Positions 50,038 to 59,907 are shown, counted from the stretch's first letter. The stretch is 64,000 bases of DNA from Frateuria_A sp051900415 (GCF_051900415.1 NZ_JBHZGL010000001.1:434001-498000), one strand, 5' to 3'. Numbers and translations: made by a program. The notes: generated by a model from the sequence alone, not told the origin.

Positions 50038-52152
50038 ATGCCCGCCCGAAGCGCCAGCATCGCCGCGCCACCCGTTGCCGACCCTGGCCTTTCGCCGGTC
50101 GGCACGTTGCCGGGCGTCGGTCCGGCACTCGCCGCCGCGCTCGCGAAGATCGGGCTGGAGCGCGTGCAGGATCTGTGGTTCCACCTGCCGCTGCGCTACG
50201 AGGACAAGACCCGCATCACCACCATCGGTGACCTCAAGCCTGGCGAGCGGGCGCAGGTGCTGGGCGCGGTCGAAGCGGTCGAGCGCGGCTTCCGCTACCG
50301 GCCACAGCTGAAGGTCGCCATCGGCGACGACTCGCGGCAGACGCTGTTGCTGCGCTTCTTCCATTTCCATCGCGCGCAGGCCGACCAGCTCAAGCCCGGC
50401 GTCAGGCTGCTCTGCTATGGCGAGGTGCGCCACGGTGCGCAGGGCCTGGAGATGGTGCACCCGCAGTACCAACGGGTGGGCGAGGAGCAGGCCGTGGCGA
50501 TCGACGAGCGCCTGAGCCCGATCTATCCGACCACCGAGGGCCTGGGCCAGAAGCGGTTGGCCGGCGTGATCGACAAGGCGCTCGCGCTGCTGCCGCCGGA
50601 TGCGGCGCTGGAGCTCATTCCCCCGCCGCTGTGCCTGGCTCACGGACTGACCTCCCTGCGCGAGGCGCTCCTCTATGTGCACCGCCCGCCGCCGGACGCG
50701 CCGGTGGCCGACCTGACCAACGGCCGTCATCCCGCGCAGCAGCGGCTCGCCTTCGAGGAGCTGCTGACCCAGCACCTGAGCCTCAAGCGCATGCGCGCGG
50801 CCGTGCGTCGCCGGCGTGCGCCGGCGCTGGACGGCAACGGCGAACTGCGCGGCCGCTTCGTCGGCGGCCTGCCGTTCCAGCTCACTGGCGCGCAGCAGCG
50901 GGTCACGCGCGACGTGCTTGCCGACATCGCGTGCGCCAAGCCGATGCTGCGCCTCGTGCAGGGCGATGTCGGCAGTGGCAAGACGGCGGTCGCCGCACTG
51001 GCGGCGCTGGCCGCGGTGGAAGCCGGCTGGCAGGTGGCGTTGATGGCGCCCACCGAGCTGCTGGCCGAGCAGCACCTGCGCAATTTCCGCCACTGGCTGG
51101 AGCCGCTGGGCATCCATGTCGAATGGCTCGCCGGCAAGCAGCAGGGCAAGGCGCGTGCGCAGGCGCTTGCGCGCGTCACCGGCGGCGCGCCCGTGGTGAT
51201 CGGTACGCATGCCCTGATGCAGGAAGGCGTGGTGTTCGCGCGGCTGGGCCTGGTCATCGTCGACGAGCAACACCGCTTCGGCGTGCAGCAGCGGCTGGCG
51301 CTGCGCGACAAGGGCCTGGAAGGCGACCTGGTGCCGCACCAGCTGGTGCTCACCGCCACGCCGATCCCGCGCACGCTCGCGATGAGCGCGTACGCGGACC
51401 TGGACGTCTCCTCCATCGACGAGCTGCCGCCCGGGCGCACGCCAGTGCAGACAGTCGCCGTGTCCAACGCGCGCCGGGTCGAGGTGATCGAGCGCATCCA
51501 CGCCGCCTGCGCCGAAGGCCGCCAGGCCTACTGGGTGTGCACGCTGATCGAGGAGTCGGAACAGCTGCGTGCACAGGCGGCCGAGGTGGCGCACGCGGAG
51601 CTCGCCGCGGTACTAGAGGGTTGTTCGGTCGGGCTGATCCACGGGCGCATGAAGCCGAAGGAGAAGCAGGCCGTGATGGACGCCTTCAAGGCGGGCGAGC
51701 TTTCCGTGCTGGTGGCCACGACGGTGATCGAGGTGGGTGTGGACGTGCCCAACGCCAGCCTGATGGTGATCGAGAACAGCGAGCGACTGGGTCTGGCCCA
51801 GTTGCACCAGTTGCGCGGGCGTGTGGGGCGTGGCGCGGTCGCCTCCAATTGCGTCCTGCTCTACCAGCCGCCGCTGGGCCAGCTCGCGCGCGAGCGCCTC
51901 AACGTCATGCGCGAAACCTGCGACGGCTTCCGCATCGCCGAGAAGGACCTTCAGTTGCGCGGCCCCGGCGAGGTGCTCGGCACCCGCCAGACCGGCCAGC
52001 TCGCCTTCCGCATCGCGGACCTGGCGCGCGATGCGCCTCTGCTGCCAGCGGTCCAGCAGGTCGGCGAGGCCATGTTGCGCCAGCATCCGCGCGATGCCGA
52101 GCGGCTGATCGAACGCTGGATCGGTGCCGCCGCGCGCTACGCGCACGCCTGA
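50038..52152 (+). CDS. recG: ATP-dependent DNA helicase RecG
   Basis: 704 residues. N-terminal wedge/OB domain (about 55-180, LWFHLPLRYEDKTR), then helicase motifs I GDVGSGKTAVAALA, II VDEQHRFGVQQR, III TATPIPRT and VI near RVGRGAV. It regresses stalled replication forks and branch-migrates Holliday junctions. TAGGCT ahead of the start may be a -10 element. Confidence 0.96.
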   Translation: MPARSASIAAPPVADPGLSPVGTLPGVGPALAAALAKIGLERVQDLWFHLPLRYEDKTRITTIGDLKPGERAQVLGAVEAVERGFRYRPQLKVAIGDDSRQTLLLRFFHFHRAQADQLKPGVRLLCYGEVRHGAQGLEMVHPQYQRVGEEQAVAIDERLSPIYPTTEGLGQKRLAGVIDKALALLPPDAALELIPPPLCLAHGLTSLREALLYVHRPPPDAPVADLTNGRHPAQQRLAFEELLTQHLSLKRMRAAVRRRRAPALDGNGELRGRFVGGLPFQLTGAQQRVTRDVLADIACAKPMLRLVQGDVGSGKTAVAALAALAAVEAGWQVALMAPTELLAEQHLRNFRHWLEPLGIHVEWLAGKQQGKARAQALARVTGGAPVVIGTHALMQEGVVFARLGLVIVDEQHRFGVQQRLALRDKGLEGDLVPHQLVLTATPIPRTLAMSAYADLDVSSIDELPPGRTPVQTVAVSNARRVEVIERIHAACAEGRQAYWVCTLIEESEQLRAQAAEVAHAELAAVLEGCSVGLIHGRMKPKEKQAVMDAFKAGELSVLVATTVIEVGVDVPNASLMVIENSERLGLAQLHQLRGRVGRGAVASNCVLLYQPPLGQLARERLNVMRETCDGFRIAEKDLQLRGPGEVLGTRQTGQLAFRIADLARDAPLLPAVQQVGEAMLRQHPRDAERLIERWIGAAARYAHA

Positions 52153-52234
52153 GCGTTACGCATCGAGGCTCGCGTTGTTGTTTCTTCGACCGCTGGCGGT
52201 CGTAAGCTAGTCGTTTTTACCGGCGCACGACGCA

Positions 52235-53167
52235 ATGACCCGACCCCAGCTCCTGATCGATACCGACCCCGGCGTGGATGACGCGCTTGCCATCCTGATG
52301 GCCCATGCGCACGCGGACGTCGCCGGCCTGTCCATCGCGGCGGGCAACGTCGGCCTGGAGCACACGGTGCACAACGCGCGCGTGCTGGTGGATCTGCTCG
52401 GCGCGGGCACGCCGGTGTTTCCTGGCTGCGCCACGCCACTGGTGCGCCTGCCCGAGGAGGACGCGGCCTTCGTGCATGGCCGCGACGGCTTCGGCGACGT
52501 GGGTTTCCCGCAACCGGGAACGATCGCGGCGGACGAGGCGGCTGCGCTGGCGCTGCTGCGCCTGACCCGCGAGCGGCCCGGCGAGCTGACCCTGGTGGCG
52601 CTGGCGCCGCTGACCAACGTGGCGCTGGCGCTGCGGCTGGATCCGACCCTGCCGCAGCGGGTCAGGCGCCTGGTGGTGATGGGCGGTGCGGTGACCGGGC
52701 AGGGCAACACCGGGCGCGTGCCGGCCGAGTTCAACATCGGTTTCGATCCCGAGGCCGCGCATGTGGTGTTCGAGGCGTTCGAAGATTTCGATCTGGTCGA
52801 CTGGGAGCTGACCCTGCGCCATGCCTTCGACGAAGACACGTTCGACGGCTGGCTCGCCGCCGGCGACAAGCGCGCGGCCTTCTATGGAAGCATTTGCCAG
52901 GTCGCGCGCAAGACCAACCGCGAGCGCGGCCGTCGCGGGATCATTGCCGCTGATGCGCTGGCCATGGCGGTGGCGATCGATCCGGCGGTGGTGGTGCGCA
53001 GCGAGCGGCGCGCAGTCGCGGTCGAACTCGACGGCCGCTTGACCCGCGGCGCCACCGTGGTGGACTGGGCGGGCCGGCTGGGCCGCCCGGCCAACGCCAA
53101 CGTGGTGCTGGAGCTGGATCAGGACCGTTTCGCGGCGATGGTGCGTGGCGCGCTCGGCGCCGGCTGA
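52235..53167 (+). CDS. Nucleoside hydrolase (IUNH family)
   Basis: 310 residues. The calcium-binding N-terminal motif is DTDPGVDDALAIL (residues 9-21); ALAPLTNVALAL and MGGAV follow, and AADALAMAVAIDP carries the last metal ligand. These enzymes split ribonucleosides into base and ribose for salvage. Specificity (pyrimidine or inosine-uridine) is not decided. Confidence 0.92.
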   Translation: MTRPQLLIDTDPGVDDALAILMAHAHADVAGLSIAAGNVGLEHTVHNARVLVDLLGAGTPVFPGCATPLVRLPEEDAAFVHGRDGFGDVGFPQPGTIAADEAAALALLRLTRERPGELTLVALAPLTNVALALRLDPTLPQRVRRLVVMGGAVTGQGNTGRVPAEFNIGFDPEAAHVVFEAFEDFDLVDWELTLRHAFDEDTFDGWLAAGDKRAAFYGSICQVARKTNRERGRRGIIAADALAMAVAIDPAVVVRSERRAVAVELDGRLTRGATVVDWAGRLGRPANANVVLELDQDRFAAMVRGALGAG

Positions 53168-53336
53168 CCCAGCTAGGCAAAGGCAAGAACGGAACGGTCT
53201 TTCCCTTCCCTCAGCCCTCTCCCCCGGCGGAGTCGGGGAAGAGGGCACCGGCGGCGCCCGTTCCCCTGTTGAGTTGACCCCGTCGTCACCCGCCGGCTAC
53301 AATGCCGCTCTTTTCACCCGCCGCTTTGAGCCTGCC

Positions 53337-53582
53337 ATGAAGCCTGATATCCATCCCAACTACCGCCCGGTGGTGTTCCAGGACCTGTCGTCCGACTTCG
53401 CGTTCCTGACGCGCTCGACGATCGCCACCAAGGAAACCGTCAAGTGGCAGGACGGCAACGAGTACCCGCTGGTCAAGGTGGATATCTCCAGCCATTCGCA
53501 TCCGTTCTATACCGGCAAGCAGAAGACCCTCGACGTGGGCGGCCGCGTGGACAAGTTCCGCCGTCGCTACGGCCAGAAGTAA
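53337..53582 (+). CDS. rpmE2: 50S ribosomal protein L31 type B (zinc-free)
   Basis: 81 residues: MKPDIHPNYRPVVFQD start, SHSHPFYTGKQKT and GRVDKFRRRYGQK end. There are no cysteines, so it is the zinc-independent type, which in many bacteria is induced when zinc is scarce and frees zinc by replacing the zinc L31. I see no Zur box. A strong terminator follows. Confidence 0.96.
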   Translation: MKPDIHPNYRPVVFQDLSSDFAFLTRSTIATKETVKWQDGNEYPLVKVDISSHSHPFYTGKQKTLDVGGRVDKFRRRYGQK

Positions 53583-53634
53583 GCGAAGGTCGCTTCACGC
53601 CCGCCGCCGCGGCAGTGGCGGGTCTGACATTCCA

Positions 53635-53673
53635 GGACACGGGGCGGGCCAGCGGCTCGCCCCGTGTCCTTTT
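53635..53673 (+). terminator. Rho-independent terminator of rpmE2
   Basis: GGACACGGGGCG and CGCCCCGTGTCC form a 12-base stem, followed by TTTT. Confidence 0.9.
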
Positions 53674-53719
53674 GCGTGTCCCTGCGGGCCATCCGCGGGC
53701 GGATGTTGGGCGGCCGATG

Positions 53720-53728
53720 TGCGATAAT
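53720..53728 (+). promoter_or_regulatory. Extended -10 promoter candidate of gltA
   Basis: TGCGATAAT, a TGn extended -10, about 100 bases upstream of the gltA start. The -35 region is weak. Confidence 0.45.
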
Positions 53729-53831
53729 GCGTCGGTTGCATCGGTCGCTTTCCCCAGCGCGATGCCATTCCCTTGCCGGGCGGCGCCCACCGCGGATGCC
53801 CCCCGGTACGTCTTTCGAGAAGGAGGTTCCC

Positions 53832-55127
53832 GTGTCCGATTCCAAGGTCGTCAAGCTCGTCGATGAATCGAGCAACCGCAGCGCCGAGCTGCCCCTGCTG
53901 AGCGGCACGCTGGGCCCCTCGTGCATCGACCTGGGTACGCTGTACAAGGACACCGGCCACTTCACCTACGACCCGGGCTTCGGTTCGACGGCCAGCACCA
54001 AGAGCGCGATCACCTACATCGACGGCGACAAGGGCGTGCTGCTGTATCGCGGCTACCCGATCGAGCAGCTGGCCGAGAAGTCCACCTTCCTGGAAGTGGC
54101 CTACCTGCTGCTCAACGGCGAACTGCCCAAGAAGGACGAGTTCGCGTCCTTCGAGCACCAGATCACGCATCACACGATGATGCACGAGTCGCTGAAGAAC
54201 TTCTTCCAGGGCTTCCACCACGACGCGCACCCGATGGCCATGTTGGCCGCTTCGGTCGCTTCGCTGTCGGCCTTCTACCACGACGACCTCAACGTCGATG
54301 ATCCGGCCGACCGCAAGCTCGCGGCGATCCGCCTGATCGCCAAGATGCCCACCATCGCAGCGGCGTGCTACCGCTACTCGATCGGCTGGCCGTTCCGCTA
54401 TCCGCGCAACAACCTCGAGTACGTCGAGCGCTTCCTGCACATGATGTTCGAGGTGCCGAGCGAGCCGCTGCAGTTGAACCCGGTGGCCGCCAAGGCGCTG
54501 GACCTGTTGTTCATCCTGCACGCCGACCACGAGCAGAACGCCTCCACCTCGACCGTCCGCCTGGTCGGTTCGACCGGCGCGAACCCTTATGCGTCGATCG
54601 CCGCAGGCATCACCGCGTTGTGGGGTCCGGCGCACGGCGGCGCCAACGAGGCGGTGCTTCAGATGCTGCAGGAGATCGGCACGCCCGATCGCGTGGACAC
54701 CGCGATCAAGCGCGCCAAGGACAAGAACGACAATTTCCGCCTGATGGGCTTCGGCCATCGCGTCTACAAGAACTTCGATCCGCGCGCCAAGATCATCCGC
54801 GAGATGTGCCACAAGGTGCTTAACGAGCTGGGCGTCAACGACCCGCTGCTCGACGTGGCGATGAAGCTGGAAGAGGCGGCGCTGAAGGACGAGTACTTCG
54901 TCGAGCGCAAGCTGTACCCGAACGTCGATTTCTACTCGGGCATCATCTACAAGGCGCTGGGCATCCCGACCGAGATGTTCACCGTGATGTTCGCGATCGC
55001 CCGCACCGCCGGCTGGATCTCGCACTGGATCGAGCAGCACGAAACCCCCGGTTCGCGCATCGGTCGTCCGCGCCAGATCTATACCGGCGCCGACGTGCGC
55101 GATTACACGGCGCTCGACAAGCGCTGA
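53832..55127 (+). CDS. gltA: Citrate synthase (type II)
   Basis: 431 residues. It condenses acetyl-CoA and oxaloacetate, entry to the TCA cycle. Active-site regions: HADHEQNASTSTVRLVGST, WGPAHGGANEAVL and the Asp of VDFYSGI. Length and N-terminal domain (HFTYDPGFGSTASTKSAITY) place it with the hexameric, NADH-sensitive group. GTG start at 53832 with a perfect AAGGAGG at 53820-53826. Monocistronic: a promoter-like element lies before it and a terminator after it. Confidence 0.97.
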   Translation: MSDSKVVKLVDESSNRSAELPLLSGTLGPSCIDLGTLYKDTGHFTYDPGFGSTASTKSAITYIDGDKGVLLYRGYPIEQLAEKSTFLEVAYLLLNGELPKKDEFASFEHQITHHTMMHESLKNFFQGFHHDAHPMAMLAASVASLSAFYHDDLNVDDPADRKLAAIRLIAKMPTIAAACYRYSIGWPFRYPRNNLEYVERFLHMMFEVPSEPLQLNPVAAKALDLLFILHADHEQNASTSTVRLVGSTGANPYASIAAGITALWGPAHGGANEAVLQMLQEIGTPDRVDTAIKRAKDKNDNFRLMGFGHRVYKNFDPRAKIIREMCHKVLNELGVNDPLLDVAMKLEEAALKDEYFVERKLYPNVDFYSGIIYKALGIPTEMFTVMFAIARTAGWISHWIEQHETPGSRIGRPRQIYTGADVRDYTALDKR

Positions 55128-55150
55128 GCCCAGCGGTCCTGTAGACACGA

Positions 55151-55178
55151 AACGCCCCGGTCATGCCGGGGCGTTTTC
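55151..55178 (+). terminator. Rho-independent terminator of gltA
   Basis: AACGCCCCGG-TCATG-CCGGGGCGTT then TTCGTTT. Confidence 0.92.
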
Positions 55179-55194
55179 GTTTGCGACGCCCTCC

Positions 55195-55301
55195 GGAGCG
55201 CACCTGTGCGCTGGGACGCGAGGTTTTGGTTGCGTGGGAACGTCACGGACACGCGAGTGCCCGACCAGCGATGCATGGCGGTCGCGCACAGGTGCGCTTC
55301 C
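55195..55301. repeat. Inverted repeat, family D
   Basis: GGAGCGCACCTGTGCGC at 55195-55211 and GCGCACAGGTGCGCTTCC at 55284-55301 pair almost fully around a 72-base spacer. It has a longer spacer than families A-C. Confidence 0.75.
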
Positions 55302-55318
55302 GCATAATGTGCAAGGGC

Positions 55319-55993
55319 TCAGCGGCGGGCCGCGGCCAACATCCGCTCGAATTCGTCTTCGGCAGTGGGCTCGGCCAGGAGTTCTTCCACCGCGCCCAGG
55401 GAGGCGCGGCGCATCGGCTTTTCGTCGATCCGGTCCAGCGGCGCCTGGCGCAGGGCATCGCGCGGCATCACCGTGAGATCGAAGGGCAGGCCGTCAGCGG
55501 CGAACAGCAGCACCGGGTAGTCGGCCTGCTCCTCGCGGCTCAATCGAAGCCGGCGGGTCTGCACTTCGGCCGGCACGCCGTGCTCGCGCAGGAACAGCAT
55601 GACCGCGTCGGGGTCGTCGCTGAAGACGTGCAGGCAGACGGCCGAGTGCGCGTTGGCCGTGCCTTCGAGCACTGGCCCCACCAGCCGCGGGTCGAACCGG
55701 TCGAGGAAGCGCATGGCTTCCACCGCGGCCTCCCGGCGGGCGCTCAGCTGCTGTGGCTGGCTGTCCGCGTCGAACAGGCGCTGTCGCTCGCGCAGTGCGT
55801 CCTCGATTTCCTGGTTGCGCGGCAGTGCCTGCGCGTCATGGATGCCCAGGCGCTCGGCGGCCTTGAGCTTGGCGTGGTGGAAATCGCGGATGCCGTGCTC
55901 GCTCATCAGCCGGGCGGCTTCCTGGGCCACCCGCAGCCGGTTGCGCTGCTGGCGGTCCTGGGCATGGATGCGATGGTGTTCGCCGCGTGCCAT
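55319..55993 (-). CDS. Protein of unknown function with degenerate nucleotidyltransferase-like fold
   Basis: 224 residues. Residues about 1-85 are helical and charged; 95-190 run LVGPVLEGTANAHSAVCLHV then FSDDPDAVMLFLREHG and FDLTVMPRDAL. This order resembles the minimal nucleotidyltransferase fold, where G-S is followed by D-x-D; here the Asp pair is lost (AVCLHV), while the third carboxylate (FDLTV) survives. The 3' part DRIDEKPMRRASLGAVEELL is well conserved in look. The fold is my inference; I cannot name a family. Located alone between a repeat and mrcA, on the same strand as mrcA. Confidence 0.5.
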   Translation of the reverse strand: MARGEHHRIHAQDRQQRNRLRVAQEAARLMSEHGIRDFHHAKLKAAERLGIHDAQALPRNQEIEDALRERQRLFDADSQPQQLSARREAAVEAMRFLDRFDPRLVGPVLEGTANAHSAVCLHVFSDDPDAVMLFLREHGVPAEVQTRRLRLSREEQADYPVLLFAADGLPFDLTVMPRDALRQAPLDRIDEKPMRRASLGAVEELLAEPTAEDEFERMLAAARR

Positions 55994-56065
55994 GTCGCTT
56001 CTCCGGTGGGCCGGACCGGCAGCAAAGCCGATCCGGCGTGAGTGGTGCGTCGCCGCGGGCTGCCG

Positions 56066-58597
56066 TCAGAAGATATCGTACGGGTGCTGCTCGTCCTGGT
56101 TCTGCTGCTGCTGCGCGGCTTGGGCGCGTAGGCGGTCGACGTCCTCGACCTTGAGGATCTCGCTCATCGCGTTCGGGTCGTCGGACGCGGTGGGCAGACC
56201 GCTCTGGCGGTTGATCTGCACGGTGGCGATGCCCGGCGGCATCGGCAGCGCGTTCGAAGGCAGGCCCTTGAGCACCGTGCCCATGTATTCCATCCAGATT
56301 GGCAGCGCCGCCTGCGCGCCGAACTCGCCCACGCCATTGGCGCGACCCAGCGAGCTGAAATCGTCGAAACCCACCCACACGGACGTCGAAACGTCGCCGT
56401 TGAAGCCGACGAACCAGGCATCGCGATGGTCGTTGGTCGAGCCGGTCTTGCCGGCCAGATCGTCGCGGCCCAGCGCCTTGGCCGCATAACCGGTGCCGCG
56501 CAGGATCACGTCCTTCATCAGCGAGGTGATCAGGTAGTCGTTGCGCACGTCGATCACCTGCGGCGCGAGCAGCGGCGGGTGCGCACCCTCGCCGTGGGCG
56601 TCGGCCGGCAACACCGCATCGCCGACGCCGGCGACGGTGCTGGCGCCGGCGGGCACCTGCGCGATCGCGTTGGCCGGATGGCCGCCCACGTCAGCGGGCG
56701 GCGGGCCCGGCGGGCGGGTATCGAGCAGGCGCTCCTGGCAGGTTCGGCAGGCGCGGGTCGGGTTGGCCAGGTAGATCGGCTTGCCGTCGCGGTCGTCGAT
56801 TTCCTTGATGAAGTAAGGCGAGACCAGATAGCCACCGTTGGCGAACACCGCGTAGCCCCGCGCCATGCCCATGGGCGAGACCGAGGCCGTACCCAATGCG
56901 AGTGACAGGTTCTTGGGCAGCGCATCGAGCGGAAAGCCGAACCGCGAGATGTAATCACGCGCGAAACGCACGCCGATCGCATCGAGCAGGCGTACCGACA
57001 CCAGGTTCTTCGACTCCACCAGAGCCTCGCGAACGCGCATCGGGCCGTCGAACTTGCCGTCATCGTTCTCCGGCGTCCACAACCCGTTCGGCTTGGATGG
57101 GTCGGGCAGGGCGAGCGGGGCGTCGTTGACGATCGACGCGGGCGTGAAGCCGCGCTCGAACGCAGCCGAGTACAGGTATGGCTTGAAGCTGGAACCCGGT
57201 TGGCGCGCGGCCATCACGGCGCGATTGAACTTGCTCCGCAGGAAGCTGAAGCCGCCCACCAGCGCCTGGACCGAGCCGTCCTCCGGATTCACCGAGACCA
57301 GCGCGCCCTGTACCTTGGGCAGTTGGGCCAGTTCCCAGTCGCCCTTGTCGTTGCGAGCCACGCGCACGATGTCGCCGCGCTTGAGCACGTCGTCCACGTG
57401 CTTGGGCGAAGGTCCGGTGTGGTTCTCGTTGCGGTAGGGGCGCGCCCAGGCGACCGCGTCCAGGCCCAGCTCCACCGTCTGTCGGCTGGCCAGGTACAGC
57501 GTGGCCTTGCCGTTGTCGACCGCGGTGACGATCGCCGGCTGCATGCCGGAGATATCGGTGTAGCCGGACAGCAGGCGGTCCAGATCGTCGTTGCCCGCGT
57601 CTGGCGCCAGCGTCTGGTGCGCTTCGGGACCACGCCAGCCGTGGCGGCGGTCGTAGGCGATCAGGCCGTCGCGCATCGCCTCCACCGCGGCCTGCTGGCG
57701 CTCGCTGGTCACCGTGGTGCGCACCACGTAGCCCTCGGTCAGCGCATCGTTGCCCAGGCGGTCGAGTGCCTGCAGGCGCACCATCTCGGCCAGGTAGGGC
57801 GCATCCACCTCGATCGGCTGTTCGTGCGGGAAAGCGTTGTTCGGCTCGTTCACCGCCTGGTCGTATTCGGCCTTGCTGATGTAGCGGTGCTCCAGCATCT
57901 GGCCGATCACCCAGTTGCGGCGCGCCAGCATCCGCTTGGGGCTGTTGATCGGATTGACTAGCGAGGGCAACTGGAAGGTCGAGGCGATCGTGGCGCACTG
58001 GGCGATGGTCAGTTGGTCGAGCGTCTTGCCGTAGTAATACTCGGCCGCCGCCGCCACCCCGTAGGAGCGGTGTCCCAGGAACATCTTGTTGAGGTAGAGC
58101 TCCAGGATCTGGTCCTTGGTCAGCTCGTTCTCCATGCGCAGCGCGATGAAGATCTCGATCAGCTTGCGCGAGTAGAGCTTTTCCGGGCTCAGGAAGAAGT
58201 TGCGCGCGACCTGCTGGGTGATGGTCGAGCCGCCCGAGCCCTTGTCGCCACCGGAGATGATCACGTGCCAGCCGGCGCGGGCGATGCCGTGCCAGTCCAC
58301 GCCCGGATGGTTGTAGAAATCGGCGTCCTCGGCCGCGAGCACGGCGTGCTTGAGCTTGTCCGGGACCTTGTCGATGTCGACCGGAATGCGTCGGGTCTCG
58401 CCGAAGGTGGCGATCAGTTTGCCGTCGGCGCTGAGCACCCGCAGCGGCACCTGCATGTGGTAGTCCTTGAGCATCGCCACCGAGGGCAGGCGAGGGGAGA
58501 CCAGCCAGTAGGCGACTCCGACGGCGGCGATGGCCAGGAGCAGGCCGGTGAGGGCCAGGACCAGGGCCCAGCGCAGCAGACGCTTAAAAATTTGCAT
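56066..58597 (-). CDS. mrcA: Penicillin-binding protein 1A
   Basis: 843 residues. A short cytosolic end, one membrane helix (10-32), GT51 glycosyltransferase (catalytic Glu in AAEDADFYNHPG near 90; GGSTITQQVARN), an inserted OB-like region, then transpeptidase: Ser469 in GSSFKPY, SxN in ESKNLVS and Lys717 in GKTGSTND. A Pro/Gly-rich insert with a Cys pair (CRTC) lies before the KTG motif. It polymerises and cross-links murein. Divergent from pilM, as in many gammaproteobacteria. Confidence 0.95.
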   Translation of the reverse strand: MQIFKRLLRWALVLALTGLLLAIAAVGVAYWLVSPRLPSVAMLKDYHMQVPLRVLSADGKLIATFGETRRIPVDIDKVPDKLKHAVLAAEDADFYNHPGVDWHGIARAGWHVIISGGDKGSGGSTITQQVARNFFLSPEKLYSRKLIEIFIALRMENELTKDQILELYLNKMFLGHRSYGVAAAAEYYYGKTLDQLTIAQCATIASTFQLPSLVNPINSPKRMLARRNWVIGQMLEHRYISKAEYDQAVNEPNNAFPHEQPIEVDAPYLAEMVRLQALDRLGNDALTEGYVVRTTVTSERQQAAVEAMRDGLIAYDRRHGWRGPEAHQTLAPDAGNDDLDRLLSGYTDISGMQPAIVTAVDNGKATLYLASRQTVELGLDAVAWARPYRNENHTGPSPKHVDDVLKRGDIVRVARNDKGDWELAQLPKVQGALVSVNPEDGSVQALVGGFSFLRSKFNRAVMAARQPGSSFKPYLYSAAFERGFTPASIVNDAPLALPDPSKPNGLWTPENDDGKFDGPMRVREALVESKNLVSVRLLDAIGVRFARDYISRFGFPLDALPKNLSLALGTASVSPMGMARGYAVFANGGYLVSPYFIKEIDDRDGKPIYLANPTRACRTCQERLLDTRPPGPPPADVGGHPANAIAQVPAGASTVAGVGDAVLPADAHGEGAHPPLLAPQVIDVRNDYLITSLMKDVILRGTGYAAKALGRDDLAGKTGSTNDHRDAWFVGFNGDVSTSVWVGFDDFSSLGRANGVGEFGAQAALPIWMEYMGTVLKGLPSNALPMPPGIATVQINRQSGLPTASDDPNAMSEILKVEDVDRLRAQAAQQQQNQDEQHPYDIF

Positions 58598-58634
58598 GGT
58601 TTGGAAGAGCGAGACTCAAGTCAAAACACTGTCG

Positions 58635-58640
58635 AGTATA
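58635..58640 (-). promoter_or_regulatory. Putative -10 box of mrcA
   Basis: TATACT on the minus strand, about 40 bases before the mrcA start. The -35 is weak. Confidence 0.35.
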
Positions 58641-58848
58641 GATGTTGCACTATCGATCGCCCGCCCGAACCGGGGCTGGATCGCGAAAACGGCCCATCAG
58701 GGGCAATGTCAACCAAATGTGCAGGCCATCACGCCATTTTGTTGAGAAAGTTGCCGTAGGCCGTTGCCATAGCGTTAATTTTTCGATCTAATGCCCTCGC
58801 GCATCCGCCGGTTTCCGGCCCGGGCGCCAGGGGCCAAGGGGGAAAATC

Positions 58849-59907
58849 GTGGGTCTGTTTACACCCAAGAAGCCGCCGCTGATCGGCGTCGACATCAGTT
58901 CGACCGCGGTCAAGCTGCTACAGCTGAGCCAGGCCGGTGGCCGTTATCGCGTGGAGCACTACGCGGTCGAGCCGCTGCCCCCCAACGCCGTGGTCGAGAA
59001 GAACATCGTCGAGGTCGAGGCGGTGGGCGAGGCGATCCGACGTGCGTTGGCGCGTTCCGGCTCCAGGCTCAAACATGCCGCCGCGGCCGTTGCCGGCTCG
59101 GCGGTCATCACGCGCATCGTGCCGATGTCCGGCGATCTGTCCGAGGAAGACCTCGAAGGCCAGATCCAGGTCGAGGCCAACCAGTACATCCCCTACCCGA
59201 TCGACGAGGTCAGCCTCGACTTCGAGGTGATGGGGCCGGTGCGCGACAACCCCGACATGAACAACGTACTGCTGGCTGCCTCGCGCACCGAGAACGTGGA
59301 CATGCGCGTGGCCGCGCTGGACCTGGGCGGGCTGGCCGCCGGGGTGATCGACGTGGAAGCCTTCGCGATGGAAAACGCCTTCGCGATGCTGGTCGACCAG
59401 CTCAACGTCGGCCGCGATGCACTGGTTGCCGTGGTCGACATCGGCGCCACCATGACCACGCTGTCGGTGCTGCGCCACCAGCGCACCATCTATTCACGCG
59501 AGCAGGTGTTCGGCGGCAAGCAGCTCACTGACGAGATCATGCGCCGCTACGGCCTTTCCTATGAGGAAGCGGGCCGGGCCAAGCGCAAGGGCGGCCTGCC
59601 GGAGTCCTACGAGACCGAGGCGCTGGAGCCCTTCAAGGAAGCGCTGATCCAGCAGATCAGCCGCCTGCTGCAGTTCTTCTTTGCCGGCAGCGAATACAGC
59701 AAGGTTGACCAGGTCGTGCTGGCCGGCGGTTGCGCCTCGATCGAGGGCCTGTGCCCGATGCTGGAGGAACAGCTGGGCGTGCCGTGCATGGTGGCCAATC
59801 CGCTGGCGCGCATGTCGCTGGCGCCCAAGGTGCAGGCGCAGTCGCTGGCGCAGGATGCCCCGGCGCTGATGATCGCCGTCGGCCTGGCGCTCAGGAGTTT
59901 CGACTGA
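58849..59907 (+). CDS. pilM: Type IV pilus assembly protein PilM
   Basis: 352 residues, actin/FtsA-like ATPase fold: IGVDISSTAVKLLQLS (phosphate 1, about 10-25), VVDIGATMTTLSVL (phosphate 2) and VVLAGGCASIEGL (adenosine). It binds the PilN N-terminus in the cytosol. GTG start with AGGGGG eight bases upstream. First gene of pilMNOPQ, divergent from mrcA. Confidence 0.96.
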   Translation: MGLFTPKKPPLIGVDISSTAVKLLQLSQAGGRYRVEHYAVEPLPPNAVVEKNIVEVEAVGEAIRRALARSGSRLKHAAAAVAGSAVITRIVPMSGDLSEEDLEGQIQVEANQYIPYPIDEVSLDFEVMGPVRDNPDMNNVLLAASRTENVDMRVAALDLGGLAAGVIDVEAFAMENAFAMLVDQLNVGRDALVAVVDIGATMTTLSVLRHQRTIYSREQVFGGKQLTDEIMRRYGLSYEEAGRAKRKGGLPESYETEALEPFKEALIQQISRLLQFFFAGSEYSKVDQVVLAGGCASIEGLCPMLEEQLGVPCMVANPLARMSLAPKVQAQSLAQDAPALMIAVGLALRSFD

